Shown here in pieces: positions 8,804-16,631 of a stretch of 64,000 bases of DNA. Position 1 is the first letter of the stretch; each line of letters opens with the position of its first letter. The notes beneath the pieces were generated by a model. It was given only the letters and a program-made list of their open reading frames with translations. It searched no databases and was not told where the DNA came from. Source of the DNA: Marivita sp041725935 (GTDB lineage Bacteria; Pseudomonadota; Alphaproteobacteria; Rhodobacterales; Rhodobacteraceae); assembly GCA_041725935.1 (NCBI GenBank), contig JBGRQD010000001.1:333294-397293 (forward strand). The letters are read 5' to 3'. The position numbers and the translations under genes were made by a program.

Positions 8804-9648
8804 TGGGCTTCGTCACGCGCTTTGCGCCCAGCCCGACAGGGCCTTTGCATCTGGGCCACGCCTATTCCGCGCTGCTGGCATATGACATGGCACAGGCAGC
8901 AGGCGGGCGGTTCCTGCTCAGGATCGAAGACACCGACACCGCGCGCTGCACACCGGCGTTCGAGGCACAGGTCCATGACGATCTGGCCTGGCTTGGCCTG
9001 ACATGGGAAACGCCCGTGTTGCGCCAGTCCGACAACACCGACGCCTATGAGGCCGCCCTCACCCGCCTTGGCGACATGGGGCTGCTCTACCCCTGCTCCT
9101 GCACCCGTGGCGACATCCGCCGCGCCGCGTCTGCGCCGCAGGAAGGCGCGCCGCTGCTTGGCCCGGACGGGCTGATCTATCCCGGCACCTGTCGCCATCG
9201 CGCATGGAGGGACCGAACCGACACAGACGCCGTGCGCCTGAACATCGCGCGCGCTGTCGATCACCTGACCGACCTGCCCCAATATACCGAAACCGGCCTT
9301 CACCCCGCATTAAGGTTAACGCGCGCCTATCTGGTCGAGGAAATCGGCGACATCGTCCTAGCCCGCCGCGACACCAAAACCGCCGCCTATCACCTCAGCG
9401 TCGTGGTCGATGACGCGGCGCAGGGTATCACCCATGTGATCCGGGGCGAAGACCTCGCCACCGCCACACCGATCCATGTGCTTCTGCAAGCGCTGCTGGA
9501 CCTTCCCATACCGACCTACCACCACCACCGGCTGATCCGCGACGAGGACGGCAAACGCCTTGCCAAACGGGACGATGCCCGTGCCATCGCGCTTTATCGC
9601 GACGAGGGGGCAACCGCCCAAGACATCAGGACGATGGTCGGCCTCTAG
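8803..9648 (+). CDS. gluQ: Glutamyl-Q tRNA(Asp) synthetase
   Basis: 281 residues from GTG 8803, which shares one base with the trmFO stop and starts MGFVTRFAPSPTG. It is a GluRS catalytic-domain paralogue that lacks an anticodon-binding domain. It attaches glutamate to queuosine-34 of tRNA-Asp. The HIGH motif is HLGH (residues 16-19), the zinc site is CSC...Y..TC, and the KMSKS equivalent is RLAKRD. Two genes for its substrate tRNA-Asp are in the same window near 62.2 kb. Confidence 0.93.
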   Translation: MGFVTRFAPSPTGPLHLGHAYSALLAYDMAQAAGGRFLLRIEDTDTARCTPAFEAQVHDDLAWLGLTWETPVLRQSDNTDAYEAALTRLGDMGLLYPCSCTRGDIRRAASAPQEGAPLLGPDGLIYPGTCRHRAWRDRTDTDAVRLNIARAVDHLTDLPQYTETGLHPALRLTRAYLVEEIGDIVLARRDTKTAAYHLSVVVDDAAQGITHVIRGEDLATATPIHVLLQALLDLPIPTYHHHRLIRDEDGKRLAKRDDARAIALYRDEGATAQDIRTMVGL

Positions 9649-9688
9649 GCATCGCCCGCTGCTTCTTCTCTTTCCAAATACGCAAATG

Positions 9689-10051
9689 CTACGCCTCCAC
9701 AGGCGCCATGGTCTCAAATTCCGCGCCGTCCTGCACTTCGGTGTAGAAACATGACCGCCGGTTGGTGTGACAGGCAGGCCCGCTCTGGTTCACGCTCAGC
9801 AAAAGGCAATCGCGGTCGCAATCAACCCGCAGCGCCACCAGCTCCTGCACATGGCCCGAGCTTTCGCCCTTGACCCAGAAGGCCTGACGCGACCGTGACC
9901 AATAGGTCACACGCCCGGTTTCCAATGTCCGGGCCACCGCGTCGGCGTTCATCCAGGCCATCATCAGAACCTCGCCCGACGCAGCATCCTGCGCAATCGC
10001 CGGGATCAGCCCTGCCTCGTTATAGACCAAAGTCGCAGGATCAAAGCGCAT
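9689..10051 (-). CDS. hisI: Phosphoribosyl-AMP cyclohydrolase
   Basis: 120 residues, the stand-alone HisI form without a fused HisE domain. It opens the purine ring of PR-AMP in histidine synthesis. Diagnostic residues are the zinc/magnesium site CDRDC and HTNRRSCFY and the WMNADAVARTLETG and YWSRSR blocks. It is not next to other his genes here. It runs towards gluQ; directly after its stop lies a purine-rich tract similar to the element found at 29.6 and 41.6 kb. Confidence 0.95.
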   Translation of the reverse strand: MRFDPATLVYNEAGLIPAIAQDAASGEVLMMAWMNADAVARTLETGRVTYWSRSRQAFWVKGESSGHVQELVALRVDCDRDCLLLSVNQSGPACHTNRRSCFYTEVQDGAEFETMAPVEA

Positions 10052-10119
10052 GGAGAAAAACCTTTTTGCATCTGCCGCATCGCCGCCTATTTATGAGGGG
10101 AACCGCGAAAGGGAAAGCC

Positions 10120-10572
10120 ATGTCCGGCGACACCGACCTGATCAAGCTTTATTCCGGCCGCATCCTTGAGCTGGCGGCGGACATTCCGCATCACGCTCGG
10201 CTCGATGCGCCCGGCGCCACGGTCAAGAAACGCTCGCCGCTCTGCGGATCGACCGTGACGGTGGATCTGACGCTTGAAGATGGCAAGGTTGCGGACTTCG
10301 GGCAGGACGTCAAAGCCTGCGCGCTGGGTCAGGCGGCGGCGTCCGTTGTGGGCGGTGCGATCCTTGGCTGTACACAAGAGCAGATCACCCACGCCAGAGA
10401 TCAGTTGCGCGTGATGCTCAAGGAAGACGGCCCCACTCCGGCAGCACCGTTTGACGGGCTTGAGGTCCTGCGCCCTGCGGTGGCGTTCAAGAACCGCCAC
10501 GCGTCGATCCTGCTGACGCTTGAAGCGGCGTCGGAGGCTGTGACACAGCTTGCAGAAACCCAATCTGCGTGA
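10120..10572 (+). CDS. IscU/NifU-like Fe-S scaffold-family protein lacking the third cysteine
   Basis: 150 residues from ATG 10120 (an in-frame ATG at 10093 adds nine). IscU-type fold features: PLCGSTV (Cys42), VKACALGQAAAS (Cys67) and a C-terminal LLTLEA helix. The third scaffold cysteine, normally in an R-x-x-C-A motif, is replaced: the motif reads NRHASILL around residue 127-129. It may therefore bind or deliver clusters differently, or do something else. It is divergent from hisI and convergent with the small SOS-type gene. Confidence 0.8.
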   Translation: MSGDTDLIKLYSGRILELAADIPHHARLDAPGATVKKRSPLCGSTVTVDLTLEDGKVADFGQDVKACALGQAAASVVGGAILGCTQEQITHARDQLRVMLKEDGPTPAAPFDGLEVLRPAVAFKNRHASILLTLEAASEAVTQLAETQSA

Positions 10573-10621
10573 TCGTGACCACCTGATCGCGACCACCCGA
10601 ACACAATTTTTTACCAGACGA

Positions 10622-10658
10622 TAAAAAAAACCGCCGCGCTTCGAAAGAAGGCGGCGGT
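10622..10658 (-). terminator. Strong intrinsic terminator for the small SOS-type gene
   Basis: On the minus strand, ACCGCCGC pairs with GCGGCGGT, with an inner CTTC/GAAG stem closed by a tetraloop, followed by eight T residues. It ends the transcript of the 44-residue gene about 120 bases after its stop codon. There is no T-run on the plus strand. Confidence 0.9.
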
Positions 10659-10781
10659 GAAGTGACGTGTTCGTTGGGGGCCGTCATCGCTCGGAAGGCA
10701 GGCTACCTTCTGGGACAGGTGCATCAGTTGGGACAGGATGCAGATGAGCGTTCAGGCGAAACACGCAGGCAGAAAACAAAG

Positions 10782-10916
10782 TCAGACAAGCACCGGCAGA
10801 TGCAGCGCCGCAACCAGCATGACAACCAGCGACACAGCCCCAAGCGCGTCTTCGAGAAGCGCCGTGTTGGACTGGGCCTTGGCCGCGTGAAGCGAGGTTT
10901 TGATCCGTTGCATCAT
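10782..10916 (-). CDS. 44-residue membrane protein under a LexA-type box
   Basis: The ORF begins MMQRIKTSLHAAKAQ and ends in a hydrophobic stretch of about 20 residues (ALGAVSLVVMLVAALHLP), a single predicted membrane span. A full Shine-Dalgarno AAGGAGG lies 8 bases before the first ATG. A GTTC-N7-GTTC sequence, the alphaproteobacterial LexA operator, lies 54 bases upstream, and a strong terminator follows, so it looks like a one-gene SOS unit. In Caulobacter the SOS-induced division inhibitor SidA is a similarly tiny membrane protein; homology is not claimed. recG lies upstream on the same strand. Confidence 0.75.
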   Translation of the reverse strand: MMQRIKTSLHAAKAQSNTALLEDALGAVSLVVMLVAALHLPVLV

Positions 10917-10969
10917 GGTTATGTCCTCCTTGTTGCTCCTTTGTTCTCATATCCAGAACAAACTGTAAA

Positions 10970-10984
10970 GAACTTTTTGAGAAC
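10970..10984 (-). promoter_or_regulatory. LexA (SOS) box
   Basis: On the minus strand the sequence is GTTCTCAAAAAGTTC, a perfect GTTC-N7-GTTC direct repeat, the operator known for LexA in Rhodobacter, Caulobacter and Sinorhizobium. A further GTTC lies 6 bases farther upstream, and an inverted GTTCT-N7-AGAAC sits downstream (10940-10956). It lies between the recG stop and the small gene. Confidence 0.75.
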
Positions 10985-11002
10985 ATTTGAGAACAAAAGG
11001 GG

Positions 11003-13093
11003 TCAACCCACCGAAATGAGCTGAATCGCCTGATCCTGCTTCATCAGGTACAACAGCGCCCGCGCCGCCTTTCCCCGGTCGGATGTCAGGCTTGGATCGT
11101 CAAGCAGAAGCTTGCGCGCATCGTCCTGCGCCATGGCCATCAAACCCGCCTGTCGCTCCAGATCGGCAATGCGGAAGCGCGGCAAGCCGGACTGTGCGGT
11201 GCCCAGAACATCGCCTGCCCCACGCATCTCGAGATCCACTTCGGAGATCCTGAACCCGTCTTCGGTCTCGCGCAGCGTCGTCAGGCGCTTCATCCCCGTC
11301 TCGGACAGGGGCGGCTGGTAGAGCAGCAGACAGGTCGAGGCCGCCGCCCCGCGCCCGACGCGACCCCGCAATTGGTGCAACTGCGCCAGACCGAAGGTCT
11401 CGGCCCGTTCAACCACCATGATCGACGCGTTGGGCACGTTCACCCCCACCTCAATCACCGTCGTCGCCACCAGCACACCCGTCTGTCCCGACACGAACCG
11501 CGCCATGGCCGCGTCTTTCTCGGACGGTGGCATCTGGCCATGCACCAACCCGACGACGCCTTCACCCAAGGCAGCCCGGAGGCGCTTGAACCGCTCTTCC
11601 GCCGCTGTCAGGTCGGAGAGTTCGCTTTCGTCCACCAGCGGACAGACCCAATAGGCCTGCCGACCCTCTGCCACCGCTTGCCGCAAACGCTCGACCACGC
11701 CGTCCATCTGTTCATTCGACAGAAGCGCGGTTTTCACCGGCGTCCGGCCGGGAGGTTTTTCGTCCAGCACGGACACATCCATGTCGCCGTATTGCGCCAG
11801 CGCCAACGACCGCGGGATCGGCGTGGCCGTCATGACCAGCACATCGACCGCCATGCCCTTGCGCCCCAGTTCGAGCCGTTGACGGACGCCAAACCGGTGC
11901 TGTTCATCGATGATCGCCAGCCGCAGGTCGGAGAATTCGACGTCTTTCTGGAACACCGCATGGGTGCCCACGAGAATCCGGATATCGCCGCGTTTCAGCG
12001 CCGCCAGCTTGGCCGCACGCTCTGCCCCCTTGTCGCGCCCCGTAAGCAGTTCCAGCACGACGCCCGCATCCTCGGCCAGCGGCTGCAATCCCTCAAGATG
12101 TTGCCGCGCAAGGATTTCCGTAGGCGCCATCATCACGCCCTGCCCGCCCGCCTCGACGGCGGTGAGCAGCGCCATGAAGGCCACCAGCGTCTTGCCCGAA
12201 CCAACATCGCCCTGCAACAGACGATTCATGCGGTGCGGGCTGGCCATGTCATCGGTGATCTCGTCCACCGCGCGCATCTGCGCGCCGGTGGGTCGATACG
12301 GCAACGCGGTCAGCACCTTGTGGCGCAATTGGCCGTTGCCCGAGGTTTCTATCCCCGGTTTCGCCCGCCGGTTCGCCCGCGCCAGCGCCAGCGTCAATTG
12401 GTGCGCCATCAGCTCGTCATAAGCCAAACGCCGCCGCGCCGGGCTGTCGAGCGACAGCGCGCCGGTGCCCTGCGGCGCATGGGCGGCCTGAATCGCGGCG
12501 TGCCAACTGGGCCAGCCATCGCGCTCCATCAGCCGGGGATCGACCCATTCAGCCAGATCAGGTGCACGGGTCAAGGCATCGGTCGCGGCCTTGACCATGG
12601 TCTTTTGCGTGACGCCCGCAGTCAGCGGATAGACTGGTTCGAACTCGGGCAACGTGTCCGCCTCGTCGGGCATCAGCACGTGATCGGGATGCACCATCTG
12701 GGCCATGCCGTCGAAAAACTCGACCTTGCCCGAGACGATGCGGCGCGCACCGAAGGGCAGGATTTTCGCCACGTAATCGCCGCGTGCATGGAAGAACACG
12801 ATCTGAAAGGCAATCTGCGCATCCTCGACCTGCACGCGGTAGGCGCCCCCCTTGGCGCGCGGCGGGCGGTGCGCGCCGATCTGCACCTCGACAGTGAGCG
12901 TCGAAGGCAGGTCAGCCCCCTGCACCGTGTCGCGCAACCGGCGGTCGACGACGGAATGCGGCAGCGTGTACAGCAGGTCGCGCGGCACCTCGATGCCCAT
13001 CTGCCCCAAGGTTTCGGCGGTTTTCGGGCCAACCCCCTTGAGCCCGGCCAGATCGCCGAAAAGCGGAAACAGGATTTCCGGCCTGCCGCTCAT
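11003..13093 (-). CDS. recG: ATP-dependent DNA helicase RecG
   Basis: 696 residues, full length. RecG is a branch-migrating helicase that rescues stalled forks. The wedge/OB domain is N-terminal (about residues 1-230), then SF2 helicase motifs: GDVGSGKT (Walker A), IIDEQHRFG (DExH), MTATPIPRS, and in the second RecA lobe LVHGQMPPSEKD, TTVIEVGVNVP and LHQLRGRVGRG, and a C-terminal TRG/wedge-contact region. The ATG overlaps the ligA stop in an ATGA, so the two are translationally coupled repair genes. Confidence 0.97.
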   Translation of the reverse strand: MSGRPEILFPLFGDLAGLKGVGPKTAETLGQMGIEVPRDLLYTLPHSVVDRRLRDTVQGADLPSTLTVEVQIGAHRPPRAKGGAYRVQVEDAQIAFQIVFFHARGDYVAKILPFGARRIVSGKVEFFDGMAQMVHPDHVLMPDEADTLPEFEPVYPLTAGVTQKTMVKAATDALTRAPDLAEWVDPRLMERDGWPSWHAAIQAAHAPQGTGALSLDSPARRRLAYDELMAHQLTLALARANRRAKPGIETSGNGQLRHKVLTALPYRPTGAQMRAVDEITDDMASPHRMNRLLQGDVGSGKTLVAFMALLTAVEAGGQGVMMAPTEILARQHLEGLQPLAEDAGVVLELLTGRDKGAERAAKLAALKRGDIRILVGTHAVFQKDVEFSDLRLAIIDEQHRFGVRQRLELGRKGMAVDVLVMTATPIPRSLALAQYGDMDVSVLDEKPPGRTPVKTALLSNEQMDGVVERLRQAVAEGRQAYWVCPLVDESELSDLTAAEERFKRLRAALGEGVVGLVHGQMPPSEKDAAMARFVSGQTGVLVATTVIEVGVNVPNASIMVVERAETFGLAQLHQLRGRVGRGAAASTCLLLYQPPLSETGMKRLTTLRETEDGFRISEVDLEMRGAGDVLGTAQSGLPRFRIADLERQAGLMAMAQDDARKLLLDDPSLTSDRGKAARALLYLMKQDQAIQLISVG

Positions 13094-15213
13094 GCGCCCT
13101 CGATCAGGTCGAACCAGCCATCTTCGTCGATGATCTGCACCCCCAGATCGCGTGCCTTGGTCTCTTTCGATCCGGCCCCCGGCCCGGCGACCAGCAGGTC
13201 AGTCTTGGCCGATACCGCCCCCGACACCTTGGCCCCCAGCGATTCCGCCCGTGCCTTGGCTTCGGCGCGGGACATGCGCTCGAGCGTGCCGGTGAACACC
13301 ACCGTTTTACCCGCGACCGGGCTGCCTTCGGTGCGGGGGCGTTCGGCGTCCTGCACATCGAGATGCGCCACCAGCCGGTTGATTGACGCGCGTTCGGCCT
13401 CTTGGGCAAAGCTGTTGACCAATGACTGCGCGACGACCTTGCCGATGCCGTCGATGCCGATCAGCCCAGCCCATGCGTCGCTGTCGGTGTCCTGCGCGGC
13501 ATCAATGGCGTCTTGGAACGCGGCCCACGTGACGTAGGAGCGCGCGAGCAGGTTTGCGACCACCTCACCCACATGCCGGATGCCCAGCGAAAAGATGAGC
13601 CGTCCCACGGGGATGCTGCGTTTTTCTTCGATGGCGTCAAACAGGTTCTGAGCCGATTTCTCGCCCCACCCTTCGCGGTTCTTGAGCTGTTGCATGCCGC
13701 TGCCATAGCGGTCGCGCAGGGTGAAAATGTCGGCGGGTTCGGTGACCCAGCCGTCGCTGTAGAACTGTTCGACCTGTTTCGCGCCCAGACCCTCGATGTC
13801 GAAGGCCGCGCGGGACACGAAATGCTTGAGCTTTTCCACCGCCTGCGCCGGGCAGATCAGGCCACCGCTGCAGCGTCGGACAGCGTCCCCTTCCTCGCGG
13901 ATCGCCTCGGACCCACATTCGGGACAAAGTTTCGGAAACTCATAGGGTTGCGCGTCGGTGTTGCGCTTTTCGAGGTCCACATCCGCCACCTTCGGGATCA
14001 CGTCCCCGGCGCGGTAGACCTGCACCCAGTCACCTACGCGGATGTCCTTGCCGTCCCGGATCGGCGCACCGTTGGCGTCGCGACCTGCGATGTAGTCCTC
14101 GTTGTGCAGGGTGGCGTTGGACACGACAACGCCGCCCACGGTCACCGGCGTCAGACGCGCCACCGGGCTGAGCGCGCCGGTGCGCCCGACCTGGATGTCG
14201 ATGGATTCCAGCCGGGTCCAGGCAAGTTCAGCGGGAAATTTATGCGCGATGGCCCAGCGGGGTGTGGTGGAGCGGAACCCGAGCCGGGACTGGTAGCCAA
14301 GGTCGTCGACCTTGTAGACCACGCCGTCAATGTCGTAGCCCAATGTGGCGCGCTGTTCTTCGATGCTTTTGTAATGCGCGATCATGTCGTCCGGGCTGTC
14401 GCAGCGTTGCGTCAACGGGTTCGTCTGAAAGCCCAGTTCTTGCAGACGCGCGATGGCACCGGTTTGCGTGTCCGCAAGCGGTGCGCTGAGCGCGCCCCAC
14501 GAGTACGCGAAGAACCGCAGCGGGCGGTCTTTGGTGATCGCGGAGTCCAGTTGGCGCAGCGATCCCGCGGCCGCGTTGCGCGGGTTGGCAAAGGTCTTTG
14601 CACCCCGGCTTTCCTGCCGTTCATTGAGGTCCGAAAAATCGGCGTGGCTCATATAGACCTCGCCGCGCACTTCGAGAATGTCCGGCGCGCCGGTCAGCTT
14701 TTCGGGAATGTCGTCGATCGTGCGGGCATTGGCGGTGACGTTTTCGCCGACCGCGCCATCGCCCCGCGTCGCGGCCTGTACCAGTTTGCCCTGCTCATAG
14801 CGCAGGGACAGCGACAGCCCGTCGATCTTGGGCTCCGCCGTGTAGGCCAGCGGGTCGGTGTCGGACAGGCCAAGAAAGCGCCGGATGCTTTGGTCAAAGC
14901 TGGTGATGTCGGCGTCTTCGAACGCGTTCGAAAGCGACATCATCCGCACCTCGTGGCGGACCTTGGAAAAGCCGTCCGCCACCGGCGCACCAACCTGGTC
15001 GCTGGGGCTATCGGCGCGTTTCAGAGCAGGAAACCGCGCCTCGATCTCAGCATTGCGGCGCTTCAGGCGGTCATACTCGGCATCCGACAGCTCTGGCGCG
15101 TCATCGGTATGATAGGCCGTGTTCGCCTCGGCCAGAAGGGTGGCCAGACGTTCCAGTTCGACGCGGGCATCCGCCTCGGACAGGTCTTTGACCGCAATCT
15201 CCTGCTCTGCCAT
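13090..15213 (-). CDS. ligA: NAD-dependent DNA ligase LigA
   Basis: 707 residues from the ATG at 15213 with AAGGGGA upstream; the frame is open farther upstream but that part is not LigA-like. It seals nicks in replication and repair. Order: Ia domain (HTDDAPELSDAEYD), adenylation domain with catalytic Lys in EPKIDGLSLS, OB fold, Cys4 zinc finger (CPECGSE...RCSGGLICPAQ), helix-hairpin-helix region (IEGLGAKQV, IDGIGKVVA), and a C-terminal BRCT domain (KTVVFTGTLERMSR). It is coupled to recG by a 4-base overlap. Confidence 0.97.
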   Translation of the reverse strand: MAEQEIAVKDLSEADARVELERLATLLAEANTAYHTDDAPELSDAEYDRLKRRNAEIEARFPALKRADSPSDQVGAPVADGFSKVRHEVRMMSLSNAFEDADITSFDQSIRRFLGLSDTDPLAYTAEPKIDGLSLSLRYEQGKLVQAATRGDGAVGENVTANARTIDDIPEKLTGAPDILEVRGEVYMSHADFSDLNERQESRGAKTFANPRNAAAGSLRQLDSAITKDRPLRFFAYSWGALSAPLADTQTGAIARLQELGFQTNPLTQRCDSPDDMIAHYKSIEEQRATLGYDIDGVVYKVDDLGYQSRLGFRSTTPRWAIAHKFPAELAWTRLESIDIQVGRTGALSPVARLTPVTVGGVVVSNATLHNEDYIAGRDANGAPIRDGKDIRVGDWVQVYRAGDVIPKVADVDLEKRNTDAQPYEFPKLCPECGSEAIREEGDAVRRCSGGLICPAQAVEKLKHFVSRAAFDIEGLGAKQVEQFYSDGWVTEPADIFTLRDRYGSGMQQLKNREGWGEKSAQNLFDAIEEKRSIPVGRLIFSLGIRHVGEVVANLLARSYVTWAAFQDAIDAAQDTDSDAWAGLIGIDGIGKVVAQSLVNSFAQEAERASINRLVAHLDVQDAERPRTEGSPVAGKTVVFTGTLERMSRAEAKARAESLGAKVSGAVSAKTDLLVAGPGAGSKETKARDLGVQIIDEDGWFDLIEGA

Positions 15214-15385
15214 GTGATCCCCTTGGCCTCGTGTCTTGGACAGAGTGATAGGCCCGGGGTCGGACAGCGTCCAGATTTGAAACGACATGCATGGGCAGAA
15301 CATGCGGCAATGGGCATGGCACTTGGGGAACAGGGCAAGCCGCCTGCGACTGGCGAAAGCCTGCCCTGCCGGTGTCACGCGGCGG

Positions 15386-16096
15386 TCACGCCCCTATGGC
15401 GATGCGCCCGTTCTCCAGAACTTCGGGGTCGCGCAGCACATAGCCACGGCCCCAGACTGTTTCGATATGGCTGCCATCCCCCGTCGCCTCGGAGAGTTTC
15501 TTGCGCAGTTTGCAAATGAACACGTCGATGATCTTCAACTCGGGTTCATCCATCCCGCCATAGAGGTGGTTCAGGAACATTTCCTTGGTCAGGGTGGTCC
15601 CCTTGCGCAGGCTCAACAGTTCGAGCATCTGGTATTCCTTACCCGTCAGATGCACCGTGTTGCCTTCGACCTGCACAGTCTTGGCGTCGAGATTGACCTC
15701 GACCTTGCCGGTCCGGATGATCGACTGGGAATGTCCCTTGGACCGGCGGATGATGGCGTGAATCCGCGCAATCAATTCCTCTCGGTGAAACGGTTTGGTG
15801 AGGTAATCATCGGCCCCGAACCCAAATCCCTTGATCTTGTCCTCGCTGGCATCGTTGCCCGACAGGATCAGGATCGGCGTTTCGATGCGCGCGAGGCGCA
15901 ATTGCCGCAGAACGTCAAAGCCGTTCATGTCGGGCAGGTTCAGATCGAGCAGGATCAAATCATAATCATACAGCTTGGCCAGATCGATGCCTTCTTCCCC
16001 AAGATCGGTGGAATAGACGTTCAGATTGGCATTACCCAGCATCAATTCGATGCTTTTCGACGTCGTCGGGTCGTCTTCGACCAAGAGTACGCGCAT
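15386..16096 (-). CDS. ctrA: Cell-cycle response regulator CtrA
   Basis: 236 residues from the ATG at 16096 (MRVLLVEDD). An OmpR-type response regulator: receiver domain with Asp51 as phospho-acceptor (LLDLNLPD), Lys in LTKPF, then a winged-helix DNA-binding domain (MFLNHLYGG ... IDVFICKLRKKLSEA ... IETVWGRGYVL), all nearly invariant in CtrA. In Caulobacter it controls the cell cycle; in Rhodobacterales it controls motility, gene transfer agents and signalling. A CtrA-like box (TTAA-N7-TTAG) sits 54 bases upstream, suggesting autoregulation. sciP is the next gene upstream. Confidence 0.97.
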   Translation of the reverse strand: MRVLLVEDDPTTSKSIELMLGNANLNVYSTDLGEEGIDLAKLYDYDLILLDLNLPDMNGFDVLRQLRLARIETPILILSGNDASEDKIKGFGFGADDYLTKPFHREELIARIHAIIRRSKGHSQSIIRTGKVEVNLDAKTVQVEGNTVHLTGKEYQMLELLSLRKGTTLTKEMFLNHLYGGMDEPELKIIDVFICKLRKKLSEATGDGSHIETVWGRGYVLRDPEVLENGRIAIGA

Positions 16097-16149
16097 CCAG
16101 TTTCTCCGCAATGTCAACGTCCGGCACCAATCACTCTGGACGCAAAAGG

Positions 16150-16164
16150 TTAACCTTAGGTTAG
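16150..16164 (-). promoter_or_regulatory. Putative CtrA-binding box in the ctrA promoter
   Basis: On the minus strand CTAACCTAAGGTTAA fits the CtrA consensus TTAA-N7-TTAA with one mismatch. A second pair of TTAA half-sites with 6-base spacing lies at 16189-16202. CtrA autoregulation through such boxes is established in Caulobacter; here it is inference. Confidence 0.55.
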
Positions 16165-16213
16165 CATGCACAGCAGAAGAAAAACAACTTAAGATTGTTT
16201 AAACACACCGCGC

Positions 16214-16486
16214 TCACCTGAACTTTTGCACCGCCGTCGCCTTGAGCGCGTCGCGCCCGTGCAGGAGCGACGCGGCGATCCAGGCATCGAGTTCCTCGTC
16301 GCTGAGATCGTAGCGCGCCATCGCTTCCTTGCGGGACAGCAACTGGTGGACAACGGCATCGACGACAATCGCCTTGCGCGACGCCACCCAGCGATAGGTG
16401 TTGGGCGGCGGCAGATCGGCGCGCGACAGGATCGTGCCATCGGCAAGCGTGACCGTGCGGGGGCCATTTGCTTTCTTGAGATACAT
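16214..16486 (-). CDS. sciP: DUF1153 protein SciP, CtrA-inhibitory protein
   Basis: 90 residues from the ATG at 16486 (an in-frame ATG at 16564 would add 26, but the shorter form matches SciP size, about 93). SciP is a small helix-turn-helix protein that blocks CtrA activation of its targets in Caulobacter. Seen: GPRTVTLADGTILSRADLPP, WVASRKAIVVDAV and the helix-turn-helix region MARYDLSDEELDAW. It is directly upstream of ctrA on the same strand and divergent from mnmA, so regulator and inhibitor are side by side. Confidence 0.9.
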   Translation of the reverse strand: MYLKKANGPRTVTLADGTILSRADLPPPNTYRWVASRKAIVVDAVVHQLLSRKEAMARYDLSDEELDAWIAASLLHGRDALKATAVQKFR

Positions 16487-16631
16487 GTTCCGGCCCTTTC
16501 CAAGCCTTGAAATCCAGCTTTCGGGCACCTTTGCGGGGTCAGGCTTAATGTGACGTGAAGCCAAGGGTTGAGAGTATGTCGGATTTACCTATATTTCGCG
16601 CGATCAGCCCCACCGACCGGAGATACCCCTC

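Noticed and set aside
11372..13537. Long plus-strand frame opposite recG, and a similar one opposite ligA (13513-15519)
   Set aside because: Both mirror conserved helicase and ligase genes and have no ribosome-binding site or family resemblance.
16189..16202. Second CtrA box upstream of ctrA
   Set aside because: The two TTAA halves are 6 rather than 7 bases apart, so it is only mentioned, not called as a separate site.
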